A DNA stretch of 64,000 nt from Bacilli bacterium (GTDB lineage Bacteria; Bacillota_I; Bacilli_A; RF39; UBA660), in assembly GCA_017511805.1 (NCBI GenBank), contig JAFWJA010000015.1:191098-255097 (forward strand). Direction: 5' to 3'. Under the pieces are notes generated by a model. It had not been told where the DNA came from. It ran no database searches and was given only the letters and a program-made list of their open reading frames with translations. Shown in pieces: positions 1 to 9,006 of this stretch. Each line of letters opens with the position of its first letter. Within the stretch, counting starts at the first letter, position 1. The position numbers were made by a program, and so were the translations under genes.

Positions 1-429
1 TTAAGTAATTGTAAAGTAAAAGAATTAACTTTAGAAAAACTAAAAACTATAGGTAATTCATTTTTATCATATAATCGTATGTTACAATCATTATCATTAC
101 CTAATGTTGAAACTATTGGTAATGAATTCTTAGTATTTTGCCAAAATGTATCTAGTTTAAATCTTCCAAAGGTTAAAACAATAGGTCATCATTTTTTAGG
201 AGCTAATACTTCATTAAGAACTTTATATTTACCTGAAGTAGTAGAATTTGATTTAGATAGATCTTTCAATTATCAATCTAATCCATATAAAACTAGAATA
301 GTACTTACTATATATGCGCCAAAACTTGAAGAAGATGCTTTTAAAGATAAGGAATCAGAAACTCTTATTGTTGTGAAAGGAGAACCGCTTGATGAAGAAA
401 GTAAAGTTAGTAAAAATAGGGGATTATAA
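1..429 (+). CDS. Leucine-rich-repeat protein, C-terminal part (5' end outside window)
   Basis: The frame is open from base 1, so only the C-terminal 142 residues are visible. They carry about four copies of a roughly 23-residue repeat with Leu at fixed positions, a Pro at the end of a short strand and an IGxxFL core. This resembles the BspA-type LRR family. The same repeat pattern occurs in the 661-2592 protein, so the two are paralogues. The last 40 residues leave the repeat and end in a charged tail. The role is unknown; such LRRs usually bind proteins. The end overlaps the next gene by 38 bases, which suggests translational coupling. Confidence 0.8.
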   Translation, partial: LSNCKVKELTLEKLKTIGNSFLSYNRMLQSLSLPNVETIGNEFLVFCQNVSSLNLPKVKTIGHHFLGANTSLRTLYLPEVVEFDLDRSFNYQSNPYKTRIVLTIYAPKLEEDAFKDKESETLIVVKGEPLDEESKVSKNRGL

Positions 430-649
430 TCTATATACTTTTTCTGATGGTAAGAATGAATATAAAAAGAATATATTTTTTGAAGATTTTAAACCATCTG
501 TTGGTGATATATTATTTTTCCCAAATAAAGTCTTAGAAGAAATTAATCTATTTACATATGGACCTTTACTAAAAGACGCTAAAGTAGAGGAAGCAATTAA
601 AATAATACATGATGGTAAAGAAATATTTATGTCTAGATATTATGGTTAG
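392..649 (+). CDS. Small hypothetical protein between two LRR genes
   Basis: Encodes 85 residues, rich in Lys, Asp and aromatic residues, with no signal peptide or membrane segment. I do not recognise the family. The ATG at 392 is preferred over the TTG directly before it because an AAAGGAG ribosome binding site ends about nine bases upstream. The gene overlaps the end of the upstream LRR gene, and 11 bases separate its stop from the next LRR gene. The three genes are probably co-transcribed, so the protein may work with the LRR proteins. Confidence 0.6.
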   Translation: MKKVKLVKIGDYNLYTFSDGKNEYKKNIFFEDFKPSVGDILFFPNKVLEEINLFTYGPLLKDAKVEEAIKIIHDGKEIFMSRYYG

Positions 650-660
650 TAGGTGATAAC

Positions 661-2592
661 ATGCTTAGTTATGATTTAAAAATGATTAAAGATAAATATG
701 GAGAAAAGATGATGCATTTTTGTAGAACTTTATTTCCAAGTTTATTAGAACAAGAGGGTCTTCTTTTTAAAATATTATCTGAACATTTTGATTATAATAG
801 AAGTTTATATGATGATATAAAAGAAGAGTTTGTTGAAGAAGAATTTAAAGATTATATTTATAGTTTTGTAGATGTAGAAACTGAAAAGGTGAAAAGTGCT
901 AAAACACCAAAAGAGTTACTTGAAGAAGCTGGTTATGATCTATATGAATGCCATTCAGAAGATGATATACAAAGTTTTTCTAAATATTATGCTGAAGATG
1001 AGATAATTTGTACTATTACCTTTGGTGGAAGATTAAATAGATGTTTTGTATTCTTTGCAGTTAAAAAAGACGTAGATAAAATCAAAAGAACTGATTTTAC
1101 TACTCCAAAAAGAGAAGATGAATATGGTACATCTGTTATTAGTATTCAATTTACTAGAGGTGAAATAAATACATTATCTATTAAAAATAGATATAATCAT
1201 ACAGTTAATAATCCGGATGCTACTTTTAGCAATAACCTAGAAAATATAATACCAGGTTTAACTGATGCTTTTGAACGAGAATATGGTTTAAATATAGATT
1301 CTAATAAAAGAGAATTTGCATTAGATAGTTATGTAATCGCAAATGATGGGAAATTCTATAAATTTAATTATGAAATTAATAACGTATATTATTGCGCTAA
1401 TAATGTAATAATAGATAACTTTGAAGTAAAAAGATTAGATAAGGCTAAATATATATTAGCGGATTATTATATTATAGATAAAGTAAATAAAACTATTAGT
1501 TTACATGATGATAAAATTAGTGATTCATTTACAAGATCTATTGGTAAGATTAATAGAATTGAAGAAACAGTAGATAAAGCTACTAATAATAGATCTATTA
1601 TTATAAATAATTCTATTATTATAGAAATGGATAGAGATAATAGAATAGTTAAATTTGTTAATAATGAAATAGAATTTATAGAAGATGATTTTATGTTCTA
1701 TAATAAGTTTGTTCAAGTAATAGAAATACCTAATGTTAAAAGAATTAAGGATAATTTTATGAGAAATAATTTTTCTTTACGTAAGTTTTCTTCATCTGAG
1801 TTAGTGGATGTTGGAAATGGATTCTTAAAATATAATTTTGGTATAGAAGATGCAGTTTTACCAAATTTAATATCTGTAGGAGATGATTTTTTAAAGAGTG
1901 CTAGTTTTCCTATAATATCATTTCCTAATTTAAAGTATATTGGTGATCATTTTATGACTAATTGTTCTACTACCTTTAAACTAGATTTACCTAAAGTAGA
2001 AATAATAGGAAATAATTTCTTAGATCATAATGCCTACTTATTAGAAATTAATATGCCTAAATTAATAAAAGTTGGAAATAGTTTCTTAAGAAATAATGAA
2101 AGTATAAATCATGTTTATTTACCTTTGTTAAGAACTGTTGGTCATTATTTTTTAGGAGCAAATAGAGGATTAGAAGAATTAAAGTTAGAAAGTCTTGAAG
2201 AAGCTGGAATTGCATTCTTAAGAACTAATGAAATGTTAAAATCTATTAGTTTACCAAGACTATTATCAGTTGGTAATGATTTCATGTTAGAGAATATTTC
2301 TGTTACTGAAGTAGATTTCCCTAATTTAGAAGAAATAGGTTCTAACTTTATGATGTCTAATAAAGCCGCTAAAGAAGTGAATCTTGTTAGAGTTAAGAAG
2401 ATTGGTGGTAACTTTATGTATTCTAATAACGCTGTTACTAAAGTTAGAATGGATGAAGTTGAAGATATAGAAGAAGAAGGATTCTTAAATAATTCAACAA
2501 GAGATAATTTAACAGGTTATTTTGCACCTAAGTATTATGGATTTGCATTCGATTTTGTTATGTCAAGAAATTATCATAAATATAAATCATAG
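661..2592 (+). CDS. Large leucine-rich-repeat protein, cytoplasmic by sequence
   Basis: Encodes 643 residues. Residues 1 to about 340 form a non-repeat N-terminal region of unknown fold with no signal peptide. From about residue 345 to 615 there are around twelve 23-residue LRRs of the pattern LPxLxxVGxxFLxxN, as in BspA-like repeats. The C-terminus returns to non-repeat sequence. An AGGTGAT ribosome binding site lies six bases before the ATG. I recall related N-terminal regions in uncharacterised gut Firmicutes proteins, but no function is known to me. It is the last gene before a promoter and T-box leader. The lack of an export signal is notable, because BspA-like LRR proteins are often surface-exposed. 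Confidence 0.8.
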   Translation: MLSYDLKMIKDKYGEKMMHFCRTLFPSLLEQEGLLFKILSEHFDYNRSLYDDIKEEFVEEEFKDYIYSFVDVETEKVKSAKTPKELLEEAGYDLYECHSEDDIQSFSKYYAEDEIICTITFGGRLNRCFVFFAVKKDVDKIKRTDFTTPKREDEYGTSVISIQFTRGEINTLSIKNRYNHTVNNPDATFSNNLENIIPGLTDAFEREYGLNIDSNKREFALDSYVIANDGKFYKFNYEINNVYYCANNVIIDNFEVKRLDKAKYILADYYIIDKVNKTISLHDDKISDSFTRSIGKINRIEETVDKATNNRSIIINNSIIIEMDRDNRIVKFVNNEIEFIEDDFMFYNKFVQVIEIPNVKRIKDNFMRNNFSLRKFSSSELVDVGNGFLKYNFGIEDAVLPNLISVGDDFLKSASFPIISFPNLKYIGDHFMTNCSTTFKLDLPKVEIIGNNFLDHNAYLLEINMPKLIKVGNSFLRNNESINHVYLPLLRTVGHYFLGANRGLEELKLESLEEAGIAFLRTNEMLKSISLPRLLSVGNDFMLENISVTEVDFPNLEEIGSNFMMSNKAAKEVNLVRVKKIGGNFMYSNNAVTKVRMDEVEDIEEEGFLNNSTRDNLTGYFAPKYYGFAFDFVMSRNYHKYKS

Positions 2593-2621
2593 TTGTTTTC
2601 TAAAAATTATCGTGTTATAAT
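2593..2621 (+). promoter_or_regulatory. Sigma-A promoter of the T-box/cmk/alaS operon
   Basis: TTGTTT (2593-2598) and TATAAT (2616-2621) are separated by 17 bases, directly downstream of the LRR gene stop. Transcription would start around 2628, just before the T-box leader. Confidence 0.75.
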
Positions 2622-2627
2622 AGAATA

Positions 2628-2820
2628 AATTCATTTGATGAAGAGTAATTAGATATTATTTTGTAGAGAGTCTATGTATGGTGAAAATAGATAAATATAT
2701 TTAATGAAAGCTAACATCAATAAGATGCATGAAAACATGCCGGTAATGCCGTTATCATAATTAAGTTAAATAAAGGATGGTACCGTCTTATGACTCCTTG
2801 TCTAGGTATCATTCTTTTTG
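2628..2820 (+). promoter_or_regulatory. T-box leader, alanine specifier (GCU)
   Basis: The leader contains the conserved AGAGAGTC block (2665-2672), the purine-rich specifier strand with candidate specifier GCT at 2710-2712, and a T-box core GGATGGTACC (2775-2784). The core can pair with 2805-2814 to form a terminator stem followed by a T-run. In the T-box at 23.6 kb the aligned specifier position holds GTA, upstream of valS, which supports reading this one as Ala. Uncharged tRNA-Ala should favour antitermination and expression of cmk, the unknown gene, alaS and mltG. The specifier is inferred from alignment of the two leaders by eye. Confidence 0.85.
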
Positions 2821-2836
2821 TTTTTAGGAGGTAAAT

Positions 2837-3484
2837 ATGAAAATAATTGCGATTGATGGACCAAGTGGTTCAGGAAAGGGAACTATTGCTAAAGCAGTAG
2901 CAAAGAAATTAAATTATACATACATAGATACAGGTGCTATGTACAGATGTGTTGCATTAAAAACTATTAGAGAAAATATAGATCCATCTGAAGAAGATAA
3001 AATAGTTGATTTATTAAAGAACATGGATATTAAATTAGATAGTGATTGGCATGTATTTATGGATGGAGAAGATGTATCTGAAGCTATTAGATCTACTGAA
3101 GTAACTAATAAAGTATATAAAGTTAGTCCAATTGCTGATCTTAGAGAAGTAATGAGACAAAAGCAAAGAGAATTTGCTAAGAATAATAATATAGTTATGG
3201 AAGGAAGAGACATAACTACTGAAGTATTTCCAGATGCAGATTATAAATTCTATTTAGATGCTTCTGTTGAAGAAAGAGCAAGAAGACGTCAAGCACAAAA
3301 TGAAGAAAAAGGTATAGAATCTAATTTAGAAGATGTTAAAAAGTCTATAGAACAAAGGGATTATGATGATATACATAGACCTGTAGGAGCATTAACTAGA
3401 ACAGATGAACAAATATATATTGATTCTAGTAATATGACTATAGATGAAGTAATTGATAAAATAATGAGTATTGTAGGTGAATAA
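2837..3484 (+). CDS. cmk: Cytidylate kinase
   Basis: Encodes 215 residues, the normal length for bacterial CMP/dCMP kinase, which phosphorylates CMP and dCMP with ATP in pyrimidine nucleotide supply. The P-loop GPSGSGKGT is at residues 8-16. The GRD motif (about 127-129) and the ARRRQ lid region match the family. An AGGAGG site lies five bases before the ATG. It is the first gene after an alanine T-box, which is unusual for cmk. The T-box is best explained by alaS two genes downstream. The next gene begins three bases after the stop. Confidence 0.95.
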   Translation: MKIIAIDGPSGSGKGTIAKAVAKKLNYTYIDTGAMYRCVALKTIRENIDPSEEDKIVDLLKNMDIKLDSDWHVFMDGEDVSEAIRSTEVTNKVYKVSPIADLREVMRQKQREFAKNNNIVMEGRDITTEVFPDADYKFYLDASVEERARRRQAQNEEKGIESNLEDVKKSIEQRDYDDIHRPVGALTRTDEQIYIDSSNMTIDEVIDKIMSIVGE

Positions 3485-3486
3485 TA

Positions 3487-5043
3487 ATGGACTTAAATAT
3501 TACAAGTATTGGAAGTGATGTAATACCAATTCAACCTTCTGATGAAGTTTTATTAGATATAAGAAGTTTAGTGGATTTATCTCGTAATAAGGATTATGAT
3601 TACAAACCATTTATTGAATTTTCTAATAAATTAAATGAATTAACACATAATTTCTTTGATTTTAATAAAAATTCTTTTAGCGAAGTTCAGGAAGTAATTG
3701 ATGAAAAAACTTTAGAAAAAAAATTACAAATTCCTGTTTATTTAGTTTTAAGTTTTATTCTATATCAATTATATGATGATTCTCAAACTATGGATCACGA
3801 GATTGATAATTTACCTGAAGGTGAATTATTTAAGCTATTAGAAAATAGAATTGGAAGAATAAGAGAGATTAAAGACCCAGTAGTACTAAATAAGGAATTT
3901 GAAAATTTTTGTTCTTATTGGAAAGCAAAATATGGTTATCATATTAAAGCAGTAGATAAGATAGTTAAAACAAGTAAAAAAAATCCACTTAAAGGAAATA
4001 TGGCTATAAAAATGTTAATTAAAGAAGAAGGCGCAAACTTTTTATTAACAAAAGAAGACATAGAAGAAATAAAAAAAGGAAATGTTGAAGATGTTTATAG
4101 TAAATATATCAATTTTGGCGCAGATCAAATTCAACTTTTAATAGATAATATGGATAAAATTGAAGAAGAATTATCTTCAAATGATATTAAAATAGTCCTA
4201 AATATAGATGATGATAAAAAAAAGGATAAAGTTGAACTTTATATTGCATATAAATATATGGAGAATGCATGTGATAGTAATGACGAAAGAGATAAACAAA
4301 TATATCTATATTATTTATCAAATTTCTTTGAAAGATATAAAAATAAGATTTCAAAATTAGTAGCATATGATCGCCATGAAGACAAAATTCTTTCTTTAAA
4401 AGAATTATATGAAATGTATGTTTCTTTTTTAAAGGATAATCCTAATTTAAGAATTATAGATTTTAAAAAAGAAGATTTTAATGATATGAATTATGATGAA
4501 ATAAAAGAATTCATGGATGAATATTTAAATGATATATCTGCAAACTGGATTTTTTTACCATCAGGTAATGGTCAAAATAAATATATATCAGATGAAGAAT
4601 TAGAAAAAATTAAAGAATATATTGATTCAATAAAAGACCCAGAAAAGAAACGTAAAGCTCTACAAGACCTAGATTTGTTTATTAAAAAGAAAATGTTTTT
4701 TGATAGTTCTGATCCGTTTTATAGAGTAAAGGGTTTAAATACTTTTGATGGATATTTTGGGTATATCTATAGTAATGGTATGGTTATATTAGAAAGATTT
4801 TATGAAAATACAGATAGAGGAATTATAGCTTCTAATCAAGCAATTTATTGTATGACAATACAAGATTTCTATACTTTATCAAAACAATCAAAATCACATA
4901 TAATAGCTAATAATTTATGTAAGAGATTTATACATAAAGGTGATTGGCAACAAAAGGTAAAAGATGTTATTAGTTTAAAGAGTCAAATAGTAACTGCGAA
5001 AGAATTAGATAAATTAGTTCAACAAGGATCTATTACTATTTAA
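3487..5043 (+). CDS. Unknown 518-residue cytoplasmic protein in the cmk-alaS operon
   Basis: Family not recognised. The protein is acidic and Lys-rich, without signal peptide or membrane segments, and predominantly helical by composition. The last 130 residues are richer in aromatic residues and look like a separate globular domain. The gene starts three bases after cmk and ends 32 bases before alaS, so it should share their alanine T-box control. Composition matches the neighbouring unknown genes at 13345-15192 and 37353-39164. No function can be assigned. Confidence 0.7.
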   Translation: MDLNITSIGSDVIPIQPSDEVLLDIRSLVDLSRNKDYDYKPFIEFSNKLNELTHNFFDFNKNSFSEVQEVIDEKTLEKKLQIPVYLVLSFILYQLYDDSQTMDHEIDNLPEGELFKLLENRIGRIREIKDPVVLNKEFENFCSYWKAKYGYHIKAVDKIVKTSKKNPLKGNMAIKMLIKEEGANFLLTKEDIEEIKKGNVEDVYSKYINFGADQIQLLIDNMDKIEEELSSNDIKIVLNIDDDKKKDKVELYIAYKYMENACDSNDERDKQIYLYYLSNFFERYKNKISKLVAYDRHEDKILSLKELYEMYVSFLKDNPNLRIIDFKKEDFNDMNYDEIKEFMDEYLNDISANWIFLPSGNGQNKYISDEELEKIKEYIDSIKDPEKKRKALQDLDLFIKKKMFFDSSDPFYRVKGLNTFDGYFGYIYSNGMVILERFYENTDRGIIASNQAIYCMTIQDFYTLSKQSKSHIIANNLCKRFIHKGDWQQKVKDVISLKSQIVTAKELDKLVQQGSITI

Positions 5044-5075
5044 TTATTTTACAAATAAGAAGGAAGATGAATAAT

Positions 5076-6818
5076 ATGAATTTAAAAGATAAATATATTG
5101 AATTTTTTGTTAGTAAAGGACATAAGCATATACCTAGTGCTCCAGTAGTACCAGAAAATGATCCATCTGTTTTATTTAATACAGCTGGTATGCAACCACT
5201 TATTCCATATTTAATGGGTGAACCACATCCTTATGGAACAAGACTCGTTGATTATCAAAAATGTATTAGAACTAATGATTTAGATGAAATAGGTGATAAA
5301 ACACATCATACATTTTTTGAAATGTTAGGTAACTGGTCTTTAGGAGATTATTTTAAAAAAGAAAGTATTACATGGAGTTTTGAATTCTTAACTGATGTAT
5401 TAAAAATTCCTGTAAATAGATTAGCAGTTACTGTATATGCTGGTGATGATAAAGTCCCATATGATGAGGAAGCACATAATTTATGGAAAGAACTAGGTAT
5501 TAGTGAAGGACATATTGCATCAACTACTGAAGATAATTTCTGGGCAGCAGGAGAAACAGGACCATGTGGTACAGATACTGAAATATTCTATTTTAGAAGT
5601 GAAGATGAAATACCAGAAGTATTTGATCCAGAAGACGATAGATGGGTTGAAATATGGAATAACGTATTTATGGAGTTCAATAGAACTAAAGATGGTAAAA
5701 TAGAAAAATTAGCTAAAAAGAATATAGATACTGGTATGGGATATGAAAGAGTAGTAGCAGTACTAGAAGGTAAAACAGATAACTATACATCATCATTATG
5801 GGAAGATGTAATTAAGTTAATTGAAGATATATCTGGTAAATCATATTCTGGTAATGAAGAAAGTATGAGAATAATTGCAGATCATATAAGAACCGCTGTA
5901 TTTATAGCAGCGGATGATGCTGGTATTAAACCTTCTAATAAAGATCAAGGTTATATACTTAGAAGATTAATTAGAAGAGCTATTAGACACGCTAAAAAAC
6001 TAGATATAGATGTTAATAGTGATTGGGAAGAAAGAATAGTTAATTTACTTATTGAAAAATATAAGAAATATTATGAAGAAATTGACAGAAATAAAGATGT
6101 AGTTATTGAAGCGTTAAAAACTGAAACAGTTAAGTTTAATAAAACAATTGAAAAAGGACTTAAAGAGTTTGAAAAGAAATCTGATAAAGATATAGATGCT
6201 GAAACAGCATTTCATTTATATGATACATTTGGATTTCCAATTGAATTAACTATTGAACTAGCTAATGAAAAAGGTTTAAAAGTAGATATAGATGGTTTTA
6301 ATAAAAGATTTAAAGAACATCAAGAATTATCTAGAAGTGCATCTGCTGGTAAGTTTAAAGGTGGTTTAGCAGGAGATTCTGAAATAGAAACTAAATATCA
6401 TACTGCAACTCATTTACTTAATGCAGCATTAAAAATAACAGTTAATAAAGATTGTCATCAAATGGGATCTAATATTAATACTGAAAGAATGAGATTTGAT
6501 TTTAACTGTGATCATAAATTGACAGATGAAGAAATTAAGAATACAGAAGATTTAGTTAATAAATGGATTAGTGAAAGTCTACCTGTACATAAAGAAGAAA
6601 TGACTAAAGAAGAGGCATTAAAATCAGGTGCAGAATGTAGATTTATTGAAAAGTATCCAGATATAGTTACTGTATATTTTATTGGTGATGTATCTAAAGA
6701 ATTATGTGGAGGTCCACATGTCTCTAATACTAGTGAAATTGGTCATTTTAAAATAACTAAAGAGGAAGCTTGTTCTGCGGGGGTTAGAAGAATAAAAGCA
6801 GTAATAGGAGAAAAATAA
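5076..6818 (+). CDS. alaS: Alanyl-tRNA synthetase, compact form lacking the C-Ala domain
   Basis: Charges tRNA-Ala. It has 580 residues from the ATG at 5076, against about 870 in typical bacterial AlaRS. The class II catalytic core is present (motif 2 region with FFEMLGNWSLGDYFK, and GPCGTDTEIF). The editing domain is present, with metal ligands HTATH and CGGPH. The protein ends right after the editing domain, so the DHHA1/C-Ala region is absent. The catalytic-domain wording (AGMQPLIPYLMG, KCIRT) resembles compact AlaRS I recall from candidate-phyla bacteria; this is recall, not a search. An ATG at 5067 lies too close to the AAGGAAG ribosome binding site, so 5076 is preferred. Likely induced by the upstream Ala T-box. 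Confidence 0.93.
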   Translation: MNLKDKYIEFFVSKGHKHIPSAPVVPENDPSVLFNTAGMQPLIPYLMGEPHPYGTRLVDYQKCIRTNDLDEIGDKTHHTFFEMLGNWSLGDYFKKESITWSFEFLTDVLKIPVNRLAVTVYAGDDKVPYDEEAHNLWKELGISEGHIASTTEDNFWAAGETGPCGTDTEIFYFRSEDEIPEVFDPEDDRWVEIWNNVFMEFNRTKDGKIEKLAKKNIDTGMGYERVVAVLEGKTDNYTSSLWEDVIKLIEDISGKSYSGNEESMRIIADHIRTAVFIAADDAGIKPSNKDQGYILRRLIRRAIRHAKKLDIDVNSDWEERIVNLLIEKYKKYYEEIDRNKDVVIEALKTETVKFNKTIEKGLKEFEKKSDKDIDAETAFHLYDTFGFPIELTIELANEKGLKVDIDGFNKRFKEHQELSRSASAGKFKGGLAGDSEIETKYHTATHLLNAALKITVNKDCHQMGSNINTERMRFDFNCDHKLTDEEIKNTEDLVNKWISESLPVHKEEMTKEEALKSGAECRFIEKYPDIVTVYFIGDVSKELCGGPHVSNTSEIGHFKITKEEACSAGVRRIKAVIGEK

Positions 6819-7900
6819 TGAAATTAAAATTATGGATAAAAATATTAATAATAGTAGTTGCTACATTAATTGTTCTATTTTTAGGAGCATTAATCTTATA
6901 TGAAAGTAATATATCTGCTGTTTCAAGTAAGAGTGTACCAGTAGAGTTTAAAATAGAAAAAGGTACTACACCTAATGGAGTAATACCTAAATTAAAAGAT
7001 AAAGACTTAATAAAAAGTGAGTTCTTTGCAAAAATCTATGTTAAATTAAATGGTGTATCATCAATTCATGAAGGTGTATATGAGTTAAATAAAAATATGA
7101 ATTTAAAAGAGATATTTGAAACTATTAGTGATATTAAGAATAAAAAAGCAAATACTTCTACAATTACATTCCATGAAGGTAAGAATATGAGAAGTTATGC
7201 TAAATTAATCGCAGATAATACTAAAGTAACAGAAGAAGAGTTCTTTAATACACTTAATGATAAAGAGTATTTAAAGACTCTAATTAACGATTATTGGTTC
7301 TTATCAGAAGAAATACTTAACGACAGTATCTATTACTCTTTAGAGGGTTATCTAGCGCCTGATACATATGAATTTATGAAGGATGAAGTAACTGCTAAAG
7401 AAATAATAAAAACATTACTAGATCAAGAATCTAAAGTATTAGATAAATATAAGGATAAAATATCTAGTTCTGGTTTTAATTTACATGAAGTTTTGACTTT
7501 AGCATCAATTGCAGAACTTGAAGGTAATGAATTAAATGATAGAAAGAATATAGTTGGAGTATTTATTAATAGAATGAATAGTAATATACCATTAGGTAGT
7601 GATGTTACTACTTATTATGGAGCTAAAGTTAATATGGGTGAAAGAGATTTATATCAAGCTGAAATAGTTGATGAAAATGCATATAATACAAGACCATATT
7701 CTAGTGCTGGTAGATTACCAGTAGGGCCAATATGTAATCCGTCAAGTGAAGCTATAGATGCAGTTATTAATTATACACCAAATAGTTATTTCTATTTTGT
7801 CGCAGATAAAAATGGAGATATGTATTTTGCAGAAACAGAAGATGAACATACAGATATAATTGATGAATTAAAAGAAAAAGGATTATGGTATGAATATTAG
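6818..7900 (+). CDS. mltG: Endolytic murein transglycosylase MltG
   Basis: Encodes 360 residues with one N-terminal membrane segment (about 7-29) and a long extracellular YceG domain. The catalytic Glu lies in LASIAELEG, followed by VFINRM, the SDVTTYYG stretch and the conserved YNTR/GLPVGPI-like and NP blocks. MltG cleaves nascent glycan strands and limits peptidoglycan chain length at the outer membrane face. The start codon overlaps the alaS stop by one base (TAATG), so the genes are translationally coupled. This is the last gene of the operon, followed by a terminator. Confidence 0.94.
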   Translation: MKLKLWIKILIIVVATLIVLFLGALILYESNISAVSSKSVPVEFKIEKGTTPNGVIPKLKDKDLIKSEFFAKIYVKLNGVSSIHEGVYELNKNMNLKEIFETISDIKNKKANTSTITFHEGKNMRSYAKLIADNTKVTEEEFFNTLNDKEYLKTLINDYWFLSEEILNDSIYYSLEGYLAPDTYEFMKDEVTAKEIIKTLLDQESKVLDKYKDKISSSGFNLHEVLTLASIAELEGNELNDRKNIVGVFINRMNSNIPLGSDVTTYYGAKVNMGERDLYQAEIVDENAYNTRPYSSAGRLPVGPICNPSSEAIDAVINYTPNSYFYFVADKNGDMYFAETEDEHTDIIDELKEKGLWYEY

Positions 7901-7927
7901 GAATAGATTTAACTATTCCTTTTTTTT
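7900..7927 (+). terminator. Rho-independent terminator after mltG
   Basis: GGAATAG (7900-7906) pairs with CTATTCC (7913-7919) and is followed by a run of eight T. Confidence 0.85.
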
Positions 7928-8018
7928 GATATGAAGTAGAGGAATTACTACTATGAATAATTTGAATATATAAAACTATTTTTCTTATGTTATAATTGTT
8001 TCTCAAAGAGGTGAAATT

Positions 8019-8687
8019 ATGTCAAAAGATTTAGATTTAAAAATTATTGAAGAAAGATTTAATCCTGAATTATTAGAGGAAGTAAAATCTAAAAAGAATG
8101 GTGGATGGGTAAAATATTTCAGATATTGTGGTGATAATTTATTTGAAGATTTGAATGGAAAAAATACTGGTTGGTACGTAGAAAAGTCTTTAAGTAATGC
8201 ACATAATGCAATAGCAGATGGTGATGTATTCGTATATTATGAAGAAACTGAAAATGGTTTTGAACCAAAAATAAAACTTGGTTTTATTTGTACTCAATTA
8301 TTTGATGTAAGAGGTACAGATATATATCAATCACTTCCAAAAGAATATTTAAAGATAGCATTTGATAAAATTGATGAATTAAAAATGATTAATAAGAGTA
8401 AAAAGAAATGTATTCTTTGTTTTGAATCTGCTAAGGAAGTAGCTAAAGATTACTTTAAATTAGCTTATTTATCTAAAAATTTAGATACACAAGTTCCAGC
8501 TACATTATTATCAAATTTATATTATGAAGCCTATAGTGGATTTAGTTATTCAGCTCCATATAAATCTACAAGAAAGGAAGATTTATCTCCAATATATGAA
8601 GATATTTTTTCAAAGAGAAATAGAGAACTTGATGAACAAGTATTTAATCCTAGACCAAATAAGATAATGGCATTAAAATTAAAATAA
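8019..8687 (+). CDS. Hypothetical cytoplasmic protein, 222 residues
   Basis: Family not recognised. It is rich in Lys and aromatics, with two Trp-containing segments near the N-terminus (NGGWVKYFR and NTGWYVEKS), no signal peptide and no membrane segment. It stands alone: an extended -10 (TGTTATAAT, ending at 7996) lies just upstream, an AGAGGTGA ribosome binding site precedes the ATG, and a terminator follows. The mRNA leader would be only about 16 bases. Confidence 0.7.
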   Translation: MSKDLDLKIIEERFNPELLEEVKSKKNGGWVKYFRYCGDNLFEDLNGKNTGWYVEKSLSNAHNAIADGDVFVYYEETENGFEPKIKLGFICTQLFDVRGTDIYQSLPKEYLKIAFDKIDELKMINKSKKKCILCFESAKEVAKDYFKLAYLSKNLDTQVPATLLSNLYYEAYSGFSYSAPYKSTRKEDLSPIYEDIFSKRNRELDEQVFNPRPNKIMALKLK

Positions 8688-8688
8688 A

Positions 8689-8714
8689 AGAAATAGGCGA
8701 CTATTTCTTTTTTG
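8689..8714 (+). terminator. Rho-independent terminator
   Basis: AGAAATAG (8689-8696) pairs with CTATTTCT (8701-8708) with a four-base loop, then a T-run. Confidence 0.85.
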
Positions 8715-8723
8715 TTTGTTTTA

Positions 8724-8732
8724 TGTTATAAT
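8724..8732 (+). promoter_or_regulatory. Extended -10 promoter of the ireB operon
   Basis: TGTTATAAT ends at 8732, only nine bases before the ribosome binding site of ireB. No good -35 is seen. It matches the extended -10 upstream of 8019. Confidence 0.6.
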
Positions 8733-8754
8733 TTAATCGTTAGAGGTGATTTTT

Positions 8755-9006
8755 ATGGATAATGAAAAGACAAATGTATTTGACGTAAAAAACATAAATG
8801 ATATAGTTGTTAAGCAAACCATATATGAAGCAGTAGAGGCTTTAGAAGAAAGAGGATATAATCCTATTAATCAGTTAGTTGGTTATATTATAAGTGGAGA
8901 TCCAGGTTATATATCTAATTATAAAGAAACTAGAACTAAGTTATCTAAAATAGATAGAGCTGATATAGTAGAAGTATTACTTCGTGATTATATTAATGTA
9001 AAATGA
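8755..9006 (+). CDS. ireB: IreB family regulatory protein (UPF0297)
   Basis: Encodes 83 residues from the ATG at 8755; the GTG at 8746 lies inside the AGAGGTGA ribosome binding site and is not the start. The sequence VKNINDIVVKQTIYEAVEAL, the GYNPINQLVGYIISGDP block and the Arg-Asp C-terminus fit the IreB/YrzL family. In enterococci IreB is phosphorylated by the kinase IreK and affects cephalosporin tolerance. The stop overlaps ruvX by four bases (ATGA). The ireB-ruvX-DUF1292 trio is conserved in Firmicutes. Confidence 0.93.
   Translation: MDNEKTNVFDVKNINDIVVKQTIYEAVEALEERGYNPINQLVGYIISGDPGYISNYKETRTKLSKIDRADIVEVLLRDYINVK

Noticed and set aside
1525..1716. Minus-strand ORF inside the LRR gene
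   Set aside because: Shadow of an AT-rich coding gene: low-complexity Ile/Asn/Tyr sequence without ribosome binding site.
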